Assembly (NCBI GenBank): GCA_023014485.1
Contig: JAJOZX010001000.1
Coordinates: 536,501-600,500, forward strand
Length of the DNA stretch: 64,000 nt
Direction of reading: 5' to 3'
DNA from: Bathynomus jamesi
Taxonomy: Eukaryota > Arthropoda > Malacostraca > Isopoda > Cirolanidae
Shown here piece after piece: positions 25,080 through 35,529 of the stretch; the stretch's first letter is position 1, and each line of letters begins with the position of its first letter. The notes beneath the pieces are model-generated. The model was not told the origin of the DNA and made no database searches. It saw only the letters and a program-made list of their open reading frames with translations. Both the position numbers and the translations under genes were made by a program.

Positions 25080-25510
25080 GTACCATAGTAAGCATCTGTA
25101 GATCCTCATTGCTCATCTCCTTGGGCCTTGTTGTAGAGAGGAGTGTGTTGGAGAGAGGCATGTGATACTGTGCCTGGTCCTCAATCCACATGGACAGTAT
25201 ACACTCCACCTTCTCCATGGCTTTGAGTCTCATCCTGGTCATCCTCTTGGTGGCTAATGGCATTGAATGAGTGACAGACTGCCAGGTCTTGTCCTCATTC
25301 TGCATGTGCAGAAGGGGGTGGCTACAGGGGCTTGAGCCCTCCCTTTTGCCCCTTCATGCCTCAGAAGTGCTCTTTTTTCCATAAATGTATAAATGCTGTG
25401 AAGAGACTTCTCAGTGTTAGAGAATGGCGCTCGCTTCTTCTTGGCGGTGGACTCAGAAGGGTTTTGAGGGAGAGGTTGCTTGGGTCCCATCTTAAATATC
25501 ATGAATGTAC
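25080..25510 (-). pseudogene. Tigger/pogo transposase N-terminal remnant
   Basis: Minus strand: MGPKQPLPQNPSEST...KKKRAPFSNTEKSLHSIYTF (near 25490-25360), then LKAMEKVECILSMWIEDQAQ and YHMPLSNTLLSTTRPKEMS (about 25230-25110). This matches the CENPB-type double HTH of Tigger proteins (W-[IL]-E-D-x-x-x-x-x-x-PLS). The DDE domain and both TIRs are absent. It is an old fragment, unrelated by position to the Tigger at 50459-55295. Confidence 0.7.
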
Positions 25511-25889
25511 AGCAGGTTGTTTCCACTGTGGCTGCTTGGTAATTTAAGTGAGGAAGATTGCTTGGTGTATGCCACAAGGTAGGTATGTTTGTACTGAGGC
25601 ATGTAGCATGACATGTCTTGATTGGTCCACACAGTACCAACAATGCCCACTCACTCAGTTCAACATTGGCTCATGCAGACTATGCAGTGTAGTTGTCTCA
25701 CACCCAGGGAAATTCACACAATACTGAATTTTTTTTGTGAAAAAGAATTTTGCGTATTTTTTGTGAGGTCTCGTAAAATTGAATTTGTGCTATTAGAATT
25801 TGCACAAAGTGAGGACCTACTCTACATTGTTTCAAAATTGCATTTTTCTTCATATGCAAAATTAAGATTTTGAAAAGTTAAGATCATGC
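25511..25889. other. No recognised feature
   Basis: AT-rich spacer between the Tigger remnant and the LINE at 25890. No motif seen. Confidence 0.5.
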
Positions 25890-26014
25890 CTGGTCTGAAA
25901 TTGTACACAATTGTGGTGGTTTGTACAGGAACCCAGTTCCTGAATTCTTGGGTAAATGGGCATCTTGGAGATGCAACTTAAAAGATCATTGATAAATAAA
26001 AAGAAAAGGGTGGG

Positions 26015-27064
26015 CAGTGCTGTGCAGAGAACATTTAAGGGACAGGGGCTGAAGGCCAAAAAAAGGGGCACCTCTTTTGGGGTCTGGAATAATTCTACAG
26101 CCAAGTGGTACAGGTACTTAAATCTTGTGTAAATAAAAAAAAACATGAAAATTCTAATATGTTGTGTTCATAAGTACTTAAGTGTTGCAGATGGGACACA
26201 TTTTTCCCATATAAATACAGTGTTATAATCGGCGGTGCATTCCTGGGGGTAAATTTTGGATATGCTAACTTAAATTAATAGCCTATATGGAAGTGTGACC
26301 TCCCCCTTGACAGGAAAGGCCCATTTCTTTTTTCACCAAACTAAGGCAGGGAAAAAAGTTTACCATATTCATATACAAAGCTGGGCACTTGCGGTATTTT
26401 TTGCGGTACTACCGCACTACCAAACCGGTACCGCATAACGCAGTACCGCAAAGGATCGCTGAAAGTACAGCAGTACCGCTACCGCATTCAAATTTCCCGC
26501 GGCACTTTCCGCGGTACCGACAAACACGACTTTTAAAAAAATTAACACTTTTTTTGAAGTAAACCTTATTACAGGAGTACAGTAAGACGAATGCTGCGTG
26601 TGTTGCATCAGCCTAACTCTAGACACGTTAAGTTTTCGTTCAGAACATGTTACGTTGCCATCCTATCACAACGCCTCAGTGCAGTGCTTGCTTTTGAGCC
26701 GGTTGCACGTGTGTTACATTTCTGTGACAAAGATCAATTTTTAGCCATTATGACAGAAAGTTCAGGTGCGAAATCGCCGATATGCAATTTCTGAAAATAT
26801 GTGCTATTACTTGTGTTGTTCTTGTGTGCAGTACCGCAGTACCGCGGAACGCACCAGGGGGACCTGAAAAAGTACCGCAGTACTGCGTAATGCACTGGGC
26901 ATGCTGAGGTACCGCAGTACCGCGTAACGCACCCCCAAATTTTGGTACCGCGCCCACCACTGTTCATATACATAAAGTTACTGGAAAAAGGGCACTTCTG
27001 AGTCATGGAGAGAAAAGGGCAGGGGCTGAAGCTCTTGTCCCCCCCTCTTCTCTGCACAGCCCTG
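26015..27064. mobile_element. Non-autonomous hAT-type element inserted in the LINE
   Basis: Termini are CAGTGCTGTGCAGAG (left) and the complement of CAGGGCTGTGCAGAG (right). The flanking 8-mers AGGGTGGG (26007-26014) and GGAGTGGG (27065-27072) are a slightly decayed 8-bp duplication. The insertion splits the LINE between VLSPT and LFFLFIND. It has no ORF of its own and carries a second hAT-type element at 26376-26962. Confidence 0.82.
26376..26962. mobile_element. Non-autonomous hAT-type element nested in the previous one
   Basis: A perfect 8-bp duplication TTCATATA flanks it (26368-26375 and 26963-26970). The ends are CAAAGCTGGGCACTTGCGGT and the complement of CAGTGGTGGGCGCGGTACC. The terminal 100 bp on each side are full of GCGGTAC / GTACCGC repeats, giving many short inverted motifs likely to be transposase-binding sites. 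The centre has no convincing gene. Confidence 0.88.
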
Positions 27065-28714
27065 GGAGTGGGTGACAGGACAGAACCCTGAGAAACACCA
27101 CTGTTAATAGCTTTAGGAGAAGAACAGTGGCCATCTATAACCACAGCTGTAGATTGGCCAGAAAGAAAATTAGAGAACAAGGCACAGATAGAAGGATAGA
27201 AACTGAAGGAGGGCAGTTTTGAAATTAAAGATTTGTGCCAGACTCTATCAAAAGCTTTTGATATGTCTGGTGCAATAGCAAAATTTTCACCAAAATCCCA
27301 AAAGGAGGATGACCAAGAGTCAGAGATATGCAAGAAGATTGCCAGTAGAGCGTCCTTTGCATAATCCATACTAACAATCTGAAAGAAGATTGTGAGAAGA
27401 GGGGTGTTTAAAAATCTTCCTATTATTAAAGATAGATTCAAAAACTTAGGAAAGAAGACAAGAAATCAAAGCAGTTGGATGATAGTTGGAAGGTTGAGAG
27501 CAGTCACCTTTCTTTGGGATTGGCTGAATGAAAGTGAACTTCCAGCAGGAAGGAAAAGTACCAGATGAAAGACAAAGATGAAAGTGTTTGCCTAGGCAGG
27601 GTGTCAACACAGAAGCAAAGTTCTCAAGAACAACAGGAAAGACACCATGAGGACTGTATGCCTTCCTAGATTTGAGCCCAGGTAGGGCAGAAAGAACATC
27701 TTTCAGAGATTCTAATTTCTGACAATAAAGTCAGAGGGAGGAAGAGATGGAGGAACAGAACTGGAATTGTCCAAAGTTGGGTTGAAGGTGAAAGTTTCAG
27801 CAAAGAGTTCAGCTTCATCAGTAGAAGAGATGACAACTTAGCCATTGGAATGGAAAAGAGGAGGGAAAGAAGAGGAAGTAAAGTTGTTGAAGGGGTTCTT
27901 AGCTAGATGTTAGAAAGAGAGAGAAAAATTAGAACTTGGTAGGTTTTCACATTTTTGCTGGATGAAGAAATTTTTGGAGAGTCAAAGAACAGATTTTGCA
28001 TGATTCTGGGCAAAAATATAACTAGAGTCAGGAGTTGGATGGTGATGGTACCTTCTGAAAGACCTCTCTGTTGCAGATAGCATTAGAACAAGTAAGGTTA
28101 AACCAAATTTTTTTTGCATTAATAGTATGAATAGAATATGGAATGTTATGCCTCCATGCCTGAGAGAATCACCTCTGTGATGTGCTCAGCACACTTGGAA
28201 GGGTTCCAGCAACAGAAGCAGTAATCATTCCACAAGAAATTGAAGAAGTACTGCCTGAGGGCCTCCCAATCAGGCACCAAAATGCCAAAGGCACTTCCTC
28301 TTGGGAGGATCCAAAGGCTGAATTGGAGTGATAGCACAGGAAACAGATATAAGATTGTGGATGGAGAAGCCCAATGGATAAAAAGTTTGACAGAGTAAGA
28401 AGAAGGATGAGAGGTAAGAAATAAATCCAGAACTTTTGGCTTATCTCTAATGATGATGTACTGATGTATCAGTGTTGGCCTGTTTTGCCAATGTATCAGT
28501 ATTGGTTAAGTTGTGGTTGATACCACTGATACTTTTAAAAATATTAAATTTTGATCCTTTAGATTCTCAAAACTGGCATTCTTAATAAGATTCAATTTTT
28601 GTTTGTTTTTTAACACATTGAAAAATAAAGCTACTGGTCCCAATAATACTTACGCTAGGATTCTCAAAGAAGGGGAGGATAGCTTAGCTGAGGCACTATT
28701 TTGTTTGTTACTGG

Positions 28715-30098
28715 TAGGGGTGCACTGGATATGATATCTGGCTGGATATTCAGCCATATATTGCGAAATATCCAGTATCCAGCAGGATATGGGTCATATC
28801 CAGCCGGATATAGGCCAGGACATTAGAAAATTAACACCTGTATGAAAATCTGCCATAATATGATGATAACACATTACAAATAATATTTTATATACAAAAA
28901 AAATGGAAAGCTCTCCAGGGCCCACCCCTAAACCAGTCCAGCAACACTTTTTATATTAAATCAACACAATACTGATGACAAGAATAAATAAAACATCTGT
29001 CCATCCTTAATGATTACAGTTCTATTAATATAATCAGAGCTTTTTATAAAAATGTCTAGGCGTTAAATTTTTTAAAAAGAGTAAAATATTGCTAGACCCC
29101 TGCACTTGCTTTCCATTCTTTTTTCTCCTTTTTTTCCTTTATTTTCAAAACAATACAAAACATTACAAGCTTGACAAATGTAAAACAATACATTGAATAC
29201 AATATGAAATCAATGGATGGAGGGCAGTATTGTGTAGGTCAGATGCCGCCATTCAGCCTGGAGGTCTTCAGAATAAAAAAAACTTAACAACAGTGATTTA
29301 GAACTTTTTTCTGCTGTGGTGCAGAAACAAGAGCATTTCTCCTCTTTTAGGCAATATTTGGGATTGCCTTGGATCACCTTGCCCCCAATGCAAAACAAAA
29401 CATAGCAATATGAGTGTAAAAATAATACGGTACCTAATAATATATATCCAGCTGGATATCTAGCCCAGAGGTCGGGGAACAGGGGTAAATTTAAAAATTT
29501 TAGGGGTAATGCGTGTGGTATGAGAGACACTTCCCTCAGAGCCTCAGTCGTGTGTATGGTATCATGAAACGAAGAGGTGCTTTTAGTGCTTGACACTTTG
29601 TGCTGATATTTTTTTTGTATATTTTTATTTCATTTTGTTACATAAACGTGGTGTTATTCTAAATTTTAGAATATTACGAATTTACGTCCTGATTTTGATG
29701 ATGATGTATCAAAAATGAAACGGCATCATTTTTCCAAAACCTGAAGTGGAGATGTTTTGAATGAAATTCTTCAGTTCTTCAATCCTTTTTACTAATTTTG
29801 TTTGTGTGCTATTCTTATGCCAGCATGTGTGGCTTTTTTTTTATTTCTCCATAATAATGGATCCAATAAACATTTTTTGAATTTGAATTTTTTGTATACC
29901 ATATGCAACAATTTTAAGAGTAATTGGCTTGTTTTTGTTTACTTTGAAGTCTGGGGGTAATTTCATTTTACTCAAATAGATTTTTGGGTAATACCCAAAA
30001 AAGTTCCCCGACCCATGATCTAGCTGGATAGATATGGCCATATCCGGCATATCCGGTATCTGGCTGGATATGAAAAATTCATATCCGGTGCACCCCTA
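28715..30098. mobile_element. Non-autonomous hAT element in the CR1 fragment
   Basis: A perfect 8-bp duplication GTTACTGG flanks it (28707-28714 and 30099-30106). Termini are TAGGGGTGCACTGGATATGA and the complement of TAGGGGTGCACCGGATATGA. Copies of CTGGATAT / ATATCCAG fill both subterminal regions. It has no transposase. A further element is inserted at 29466-30017. Confidence 0.93.
29466..30017. mobile_element. Non-autonomous hAT-type element nested in 28715-30098
   Basis: The ends are CAGAGGTCGGGGAAC and the complement of CATGGGTCGGGGAAC. The flanks are ATCTAGCC (29458-29465) and ATCTAGCT (30018-30025), an 8-bp duplication with one change. A further pair of short inverted words (GGGGTAA / TTACCCC-like) lies inside. 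It is non-coding. Confidence 0.82.
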
Positions 30099-30419
30099 GT
30101 TACTGGTACATATATTAATTATGCAGAAATACCTAAAGATTGAGAAAAGCAAATATACCCATTTACTAAAAAATGGTAGTGAAGAGGCAGTAGGAAATTA
30201 GTTTAACATCATTGTTTGTTTAACATCATTGGTCAGAAAGATACTAGAATTATAAAGAATAGTATTAAAGAGCATTTGGAAAGTTTTAAATCTTATTTCA
30301 AGTTTCCAACGTGGATTTAGATCAACATGGATTTAGATCAGGAAGGTTTGTTTGTCTAATCTCTCAGACTTTTTAGAGTTTGTAACTGAACAGGTAGATA
30401 ATGGAAATGGTGTAGATTA

Positions 30420-30535
30420 GTGATGTACTGTTATATCAGTATCGGTGGTATTGACCTGTTTTGCCTATGTATCAGTATTGGGCAAAGTATCAGCAAAATT
30501 GAAGTATCAGAATCAGTATAGGTATATCACTAATC
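30420..30535. repeat. Small MITE-like inverted repeat (TATCAGTAT type)
   Basis: The ends GATTAGTGATGTACTG and the complement of GATTAGTGATATACC enclose about 100 bp with repeated TATCAGTAT words. A diverged relative lies at about 28445-28560. The size, TAGTGATG end and subterminal repeats suggest a tiny hAT-type MITE, but no matching 8-bp flanks are seen. Confidence 0.6.
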
Positions 30536-30582
30536 TCCAAGATGATTGGGGATATGAATGGGGTGCTTTGAGCCATTTGCAT

Positions 30583-31074
30583 TAGTGATGGGACGATACC
30601 AAAATTTTTAACGATTCCGATTCCGATACCACTAAAAAGTCTCGATTCCGATTCTCAATATTTTTAAATATAATTCTATACTTGTTTTTCTGGAAATTGT
30701 CATATTTTACTCTGGTAAGATTAACTATTTACATTATGAGTATGGTAATATAAATTATAAATTATAATAGATTGGTTTAAAAATAAAAATCAACTGTAAG
30801 TTGTAGCAATTCATTTTAATCTTCTTGATTACACATCATGGATATACATGTTTTAATGTATAGCTACAATACAATAAAAATAAAATTTGTTATCCTCTTT
30901 CATTTAAATTTTAAAGTTTACATTGCAAAACTGGTTCAATTAAAAGTTAAAGAATCGTTTTAAGAATCGGAAATCATGGTACAATTCTCTCGATTCCGAT
31001 TCCGATTCCTGAAAAATGCTCGATTCTTCCGATTCCGATTCCGATTCCGATTCCGATTAATCGTCCCATCACTA
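30583..31074. mobile_element. Non-autonomous hAT element with GATTCC arrays
   Basis: A perfect 8-bp duplication ATTTGCAT flanks it (30575-30582 and 31075-31082). Termini are TAGTGATGGGACGATACC and the complement of TAGTGATGGGACGATTAA. Both subterminal regions consist of tandem GATTCC / GATTCCGATTCC hexamers. The centre is AT-rich and non-coding. The target duplication is exact, so this is a fairly recent insertion. Confidence 0.93.
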
Positions 31075-31082
31075 ATTTGCAT

Positions 31083-31708
31083 GTTAATTGTAAAAAATTT
31101 CAGAATTTTCTTGCTGGTTAGTGATTAAATGTATTGTTTACATTTGTTGTCATGGTGGCACATTCAAATATATTTTTGAATTAGGCATAGGTGACATTTT
31201 TTCTCATTTTGTCTCTGATTATTTCATCTTAGTGGAAATGAAGAATTGCAATAATGGCTCACAAATTTCTTTAGGCTATTGTATTTACTTTTGGGAAAAA
31301 ACCTACTTTTAGGTATTACGTTAAGTTAGGACTGCTGGTGTTGCAAAAGGAAAGAACTTTTTTCTCTACAACTGAAAATGTTTACATAAATACACACAGC
31401 ACCATATATAGTTGTTGTAAACAACACAAGAGCATGATGTGTGTGCAGTTTAATTACCATATATGAAATAGATTTTCTTTCATTCAATTTAGACCTATTA
31501 AGAATAGGCTTAATAAATATTTTCAGCTCTTTATTTCAAATGAAAAAATGTAGATAAGTATGGTACTGTATAGAGCCAATAAAATGCTAGTTAAGTGTTA
31601 TAAGAACAAAGAAAACATTCAACATGTGTGTAAAAATTAAAATCTTTATATTAATTAATGCAAGGCCTTGGCCCCAGAGTAGGGGGATTATCAATTAATT
31701 TTCTGTTA
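31083..31708. other. No recognised feature
   Basis: AT-rich non-coding stretch between the hAT MITE and the DD41D element. Confidence 0.5.
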
Positions 31709-31710
31709 TA

Positions 31711-33464
31711 CCGGGTGTCCCACAAAAAAGTTAACCGTACTTTGAATTAATATAACTCAAAAACTATTAGAGATTTTTGGGTCCTGCAAAAATGTTTTAT
31801 TTAACAACTATTTATCTGTCGATTCTGGAAATTTCATTAAATTTCCTTTTACGAAGTTGATACATTAATGGTTTTAGTGGAGGCTATCAAAAATATGTTT
31901 GCGCAAGGAAGTAAAATAATGAAGCGAAGCGTAGGGAGCCTAGGTCACTGTGCGATTCTTCAAGCGAAGCCTAGGCCATTGCACAGTGGTTTTTCGGACA
32001 CGCTGTGGTATGGTCTCGTCATTATTGCTTATTAAGCAAATCAAAGCGTTTCTATGTAAAAGTTTACTTCAAAAGAACCCTTTTTATCATGCAGTTAACA
32101 AAAGAGCAACGCGTATTTGTAATCACAAACTTTATTAAGACTGGCAGTATTAAACAAGTACAAGATTTATTTGAACAACGTTTTCCAGGTAGGCACCCAC
32201 CAAGCAAGCCCGCTATTTGGAAAAATGTTCGGAAATACCAACATGAAGGAACATGCTTAAATCTAAATAAAGGTCGTTCGGGTCGTAGGAAAACCATAAG
32301 AACAACAGAAAATATCGAAAATGTTCAGATGACACTTCTTCAAAATCCAAATGTATCAGTCAGAAAGAATGGGTTACAATTGTCAAAGTCAACATTTAAC
32401 CGCATTGTTAAACATGACTTAAAATGGCATCCCTATAAGATGCATGTAAGACACCAGCTTCTTGAAACTGATTTTCCTCGTCGTAGACAATTTGTCGAAT
32501 GGCTTCTCCATAAACCTGCTCGTTTCTTGGAAAACATTGTGATTGGTGACGAGGCAGCCTTTTTCATGAATGGAAAGGTAAATAGCCATAATATTCGACA
32601 ATATGCGCCGCTGAACAACCCCCCAGCATTCAACTTTGACACACGTATTTGTCAGCAGAAAGTGTCTCTGTGGATCGGAATATGCGGGAATGGCTATCTT
32701 GTCGGCCCATTGTTTTACGACAATAACTTGAATGGTGCTGCCTACCTGAACATGATCAACGAACGGATCATCCCAGAACTACTCCAGATTTACGGCAATC
32801 AATTCAATAGACTTTGGTGGATTCAGGACGGCGCACCAGCTCATAGACAGCTTGCTGTAAGAACAAAACTGAGAGAAAATTTTGGCAACCGCATTGTCGC
32901 GCTAAATCATGCAATTGAATGGCCCCCAAGATCCCCTGATTTAACACCGTGCGATTATTTCTTATGGGGATATCTAAAGAGTAAAGTGTATTCTATTCCA
33001 CCGGAAAACATAAACCAGTTAAGAGATAGTATCACACGTGAAGTCAATTTACTTAAGGAAAATCACCAGTTGATCAAAAAAGTTGTGCAATCAATGCGAT
33101 CAAAGGCGCAACTGTGCTTGGAAAGAAATGGAGGACATGTGGAAGGAAACGGTGCTTAGAAAATTAAAAAATAAATTTGTATTACCCATATGAAGAGGTG
33201 TTTTTGTTATTAATGGATTTAAATAAATTTGTTAATTTTAAACTTCGAAGTTTCATTATTTTACTTCCTTGCGCAAACATATTTTTGATAGCCTCCACTA
33301 AAACCATTAATGTATCAACTTCGTAAAAGGAAATTTAATGAAATTTCCAGAATCGACAGATAAATAGTTGTTAAATAAAACATTTTTGCAGGACCCAAAA
33401 ATCTCGAATAGTTTTTGAGTTATATTAATTCAAAGTACGGTTAACTTTTTTGTGGGACACCCTG
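31711..33464 (+). mobile_element. DD41D mariner-type transposon with long TIRs, apparently intact
   Basis: Inverted repeats of about 217 bp (31711-31926 and 33250-33464) begin CCGGGTGTCCCACAAAAAAG and CAGGGTGTCCCACAAAAAAG. They differ at very few positions in the parts I compared. TA stands outside both ends (31709-31710, 33465-33466). One uninterrupted transposase gene lies between them. TIR identity plus an open ORF make this the youngest-looking Tc1/mariner element here and a plausible autonomous copy. Confidence 0.94.
32089..33159 (+). CDS. Mariner-type transposase, DD41D, intact
   Basis: 356 residues from ATG 32089 (MQLTKEQRVFVITNFIKTGS). The frame is open further upstream to 32005, but the HTH of relatives starts at this Met. 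Residues 1-120 hold two HTH units and the GRSGRR hinge. The catalytic domain has VIGDEAAFFMNG (Asp154), WWIQDGAPAH (Asp247) and SPDLTPCDYFLWGYLK (Asp289), with 41 residues between the second and third. The end is LERNGGHVEGNGA. Length is normal for the group and there is no stop or frame break. Its role is to cut and paste the element at TA sites in the nucleus. Confidence 0.93.
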   Translation: MQLTKEQRVFVITNFIKTGSIKQVQDLFEQRFPGRHPPSKPAIWKNVRKYQHEGTCLNLNKGRSGRRKTIRTTENIENVQMTLLQNPNVSVRKNGLQLSKSTFNRIVKHDLKWHPYKMHVRHQLLETDFPRRRQFVEWLLHKPARFLENIVIGDEAAFFMNGKVNSHNIRQYAPLNNPPAFNFDTRICQQKVSLWIGICGNGYLVGPLFYDNNLNGAAYLNMINERIIPELLQIYGNQFNRLWWIQDGAPAHRQLAVRTKLRENFGNRIVALNHAIEWPPRSPDLTPCDYFLWGYLKSKVYSIPPENINQLRDSITREVNLLKENHQLIKKVVQSMRSKAQLCLERNGGHVEGNGA

Positions 33465-33479
33465 TATAGGCAGTTTTTT

Positions 33480-33777
33480 GGATCAATGAAAGAAAGCCAC
33501 CCCCAAAAGTTTCTAGTAAACAATGCCACCCCCTCAAAATCACTAAAGTAAATAATGTAAGTAAAAACACCTTCATGAGGAATTGTTTATTATTTATTAC
33601 TGTATGCCCTTGATGATTGGTTAGGTTAAGTCATGATATTTTCATTTAAACTAGTTAACTAAAATATCACAACTTAACCTAACCTAACTAACCTACCTAC
33701 CAACTTAAATAACTTGTAGATCAATGAAAGAAAGCCACGCCTGACCCATTTGGGGGTGGCTCTCTTTCAATGATCCA
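33480..33777. mobile_element. MITE-like inverted repeat
   Basis: The ends GGATCAATGAAAGAAAGCCA and the complement of GGATCATTGAAAGAGAGCCA are both followed by CCCCCAAA. A third copy of GATCAATGAAAGAAAGCCAC lies inside at 33720. The middle contains a small inverted repeat (GGTTAAGTCATGATATTTTC and its complement) and CCTAA-type units. No ORF or clear target duplication. Confidence 0.65.
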
Positions 33778-34109
33778 GTTTTTTTTTTTTAGTGAAAAAC
33801 TAAATTTAAACTACAAAAAGAATAGAAAAAGTTTTAACTTGGATTCTTTCAAAATGTCAAAGTTTGCCTATATTTTAAAGTAAATCCTATGATCAGTATG
33901 TATAGCTATGGGTTTATTTCTGGCATTATGTATAAAATCTGTCTGTGGTGTAGATTGGGATTGTGGTGCACTTATTGGTGGCCCCTGCCCTAGAGCATTG
34001 ATTCTAAACCTTTTTGAGGTCATGGCCTATCAAAACATTGACAACTTCCTGAGGTCCACTTCAGACCCCCTATTTTCCCATATGCAAACCAGTAATGGGA
34101 GTGTATATA

Positions 34110-34147
<38 letters not shown>

Positions 34148-34150
<3 letters not shown>

Positions 34151-35054
34151 GGCATCCCAAAAAAATGTATACACACTTTAAATACTTATAAAGGCAGTGT
34201 TTATTAAAATACATTTCATTTTCAAAATGTAATAGAATCTACAGACATTATTTAATTGTTTTGTCAATGCCTGTTTTCAAACTGACGTCCGTTCTGGTCC
34301 AGGCACTGCTGATAACGCGAAGCAATGGAATCACAAACATCACGAAACATTTCGTTTGGTATTTGTGTGCATTCTCGTTCAATGGCTGCTCTCAATTCAG
34401 CGACTGTTGCAGGTTTTATAGCGTAGACTTTGTCTTTTAAGTATCCCCATAAAAAAAAGTCTTAGTGGTGTGAGGTCTGGTGAACGTGGAGGGTATTCTA
34501 CAAAACCCCTTCATCCAATCCACATCCACATCGTGCCAAGTACCACTCGCAATACTCCACTCTTCGGTCCGGATCATCTTCATTAATAGCATGGACTAAT
34601 CTTGGAATGTAACTTTTCCATTGACAGCGCTTCAAAATGCGTTGGACAGACGATTCTGAAATTCCTACCTCACGACTCGCTTGCCGCACAGATTTTCTTG
34701 GACTTTGGTGATACGTTTCCAGTACTCTTTCTTGCTTTGTGGGGCTTGTCGATGTCCGTGGTCTTCCGGAACGCTTCTTGTGGACATTCTGAACAGTTCC
34801 ATTGGCTTCAAACTTATCTCTAATTCGAGTGATGGTAAGTCGCGTTGGTGGATCTGTTTGAAACTCCCTCCTAAACTGTCTTTGCACTTCAACTGCGTTT
34901 TCACACTTCCAGTAGCATTTTAGAATGAATTTCCTTTGTTCAAAGCTTAGTCTGACTGCCATTATTAATTCTAATGGGTTTAACTTGGAAAGAAAGAAAC
35001 ATCAATTGAGCTATCAGCTGTTAAAGTGTGTATACATTTTTTTGGGACGCCCTG
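34148..35054 (-). mobile_element. DD41D mariner-type deletion derivative
   Basis: TIRs are CAGGGCATCCCAAAAAAATG and the complement of CAGGGCGTCCCAAAAAAATG, continuing about 35 bp (GTATACACACTTTAA). TA lies outside the right end, and the left end sits in a TA run. About 0.5 kb of the catalytic domain is missing, so the element cannot encode an active enzyme. It is flanked on both sides by TA microsatellites. Confidence 0.9.
34261..34962 (-). pseudogene. Transposase fusion of N-terminus and extreme C-terminus
   Basis: 34498-34962 (minus) is a good N-terminal half: [20 protein letters not shown], the first [16 protein letters not shown], and the second [19 protein letters not shown]. After LARCG it jumps to EYPPRSPDLTPL. 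With one frame slip it then reads FLWGYLKDKVYAIKPATVAE and ends CLDQNGRQFENRH at about 34261. The first and second catalytic Asp are deleted. The N-terminal DNA-binding part could still be made. Confidence 0.85.
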
Positions 35055-35077
35055 TATATATATATATATATAATATA

Positions 35078-35115
<38 letters not shown>
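35055..35115. repeat. (TA)n microsatellite
   Basis: TA run at the right border of the deletion derivative; a matching one occupies about 34105-34147 at the left border. Confidence 0.95.
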
Positions 35116-35529
35116 CAAAATTTGAACATAAATTTGGAGTTGGAACATCATAGTCTTTTTCATGACACATCGAAATCGCCCAGGTGACCAAGCAGTGGGA
35201 TGAGACTTGCCTGTTGAGAGCCACTACCCTAATGGGAAAGGCTATCAAATATTTTCAAATCTTTCCTACATTTTAAATAAGATCAATGAGGGACAAGAAA
35301 GTATGCTGTATTCAAAATCCCAACCATACCATAAAATACTTATTGTTTTAGTTATAAATTAAACTAATAAATTGCTCTTAATTATCATCAGCTTAAGTTA
35401 ATATGATTCTAGGATATGGTCAAAGAAGGTTTTTGGCATTATTTGATCCCCTTTAGATTGGTATTTTCTTTGGTACTGGTATGTAATTAAATCACATTTT
35501 CATATAATTTTAAAGGCCTTGTTAATGTA

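Larger units (their letters stand above)
25890..28450 (-). pseudogene. LINE (same type as 21650-22620), endonuclease-to-RT part, interrupted
   Basis: Minus strand from 28450: PRGSAFGILVPDWEALRQYF and CAEHITEVILSGMEA (upstream domain), then decayed linker. Around 27700-27480 comes LNPGKAYSPHGVFPVVLENF and WKFTFIQPIPKKGDCSQPSN. 26990-27441 holds NFAIAPDISKAFDRVWHKSL and INSGVSQGSVLSPT. A non-autonomous hAT element (26015-27064) is inserted exactly after VLSPT, and the frame resumes as LFFLFINDLLS at 26014 downward. No YADD box or 3' end follows, so the 3' part is lost. It is a separate copy from 21650-22620. Confidence 0.88.
28600..30420 (+). pseudogene. CR1-type LINE reverse transcriptase fragment, split by a hAT element
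   Basis: Plus strand 28615-28714 reads KNKATGPNNTYARILKEGED and SLAEALF. After the hAT at 28715-30098, about 30150-30420 continues with KNGSEEAVGN, SLVRKILELIKNSIKEHLES and FVTEQVDNGNGVD in broken frames. The order fits the RT finger region of CR1-like LINEs (GSKEDPGNYRPVSL and HGFxxGRSCLTNLLEF in the family). It stops before the catalytic boxes and is strongly decayed. Confidence 0.72.

Noticed and set aside
21650..28450. Treating the LINE parts 21650-22620 and 25890-28450 as one interrupted copy
   Set aside because: The first begins at the YADD box as a typical 5' truncation and the second ends before it without a matching junction; the sequence at the breaks does not rejoin.
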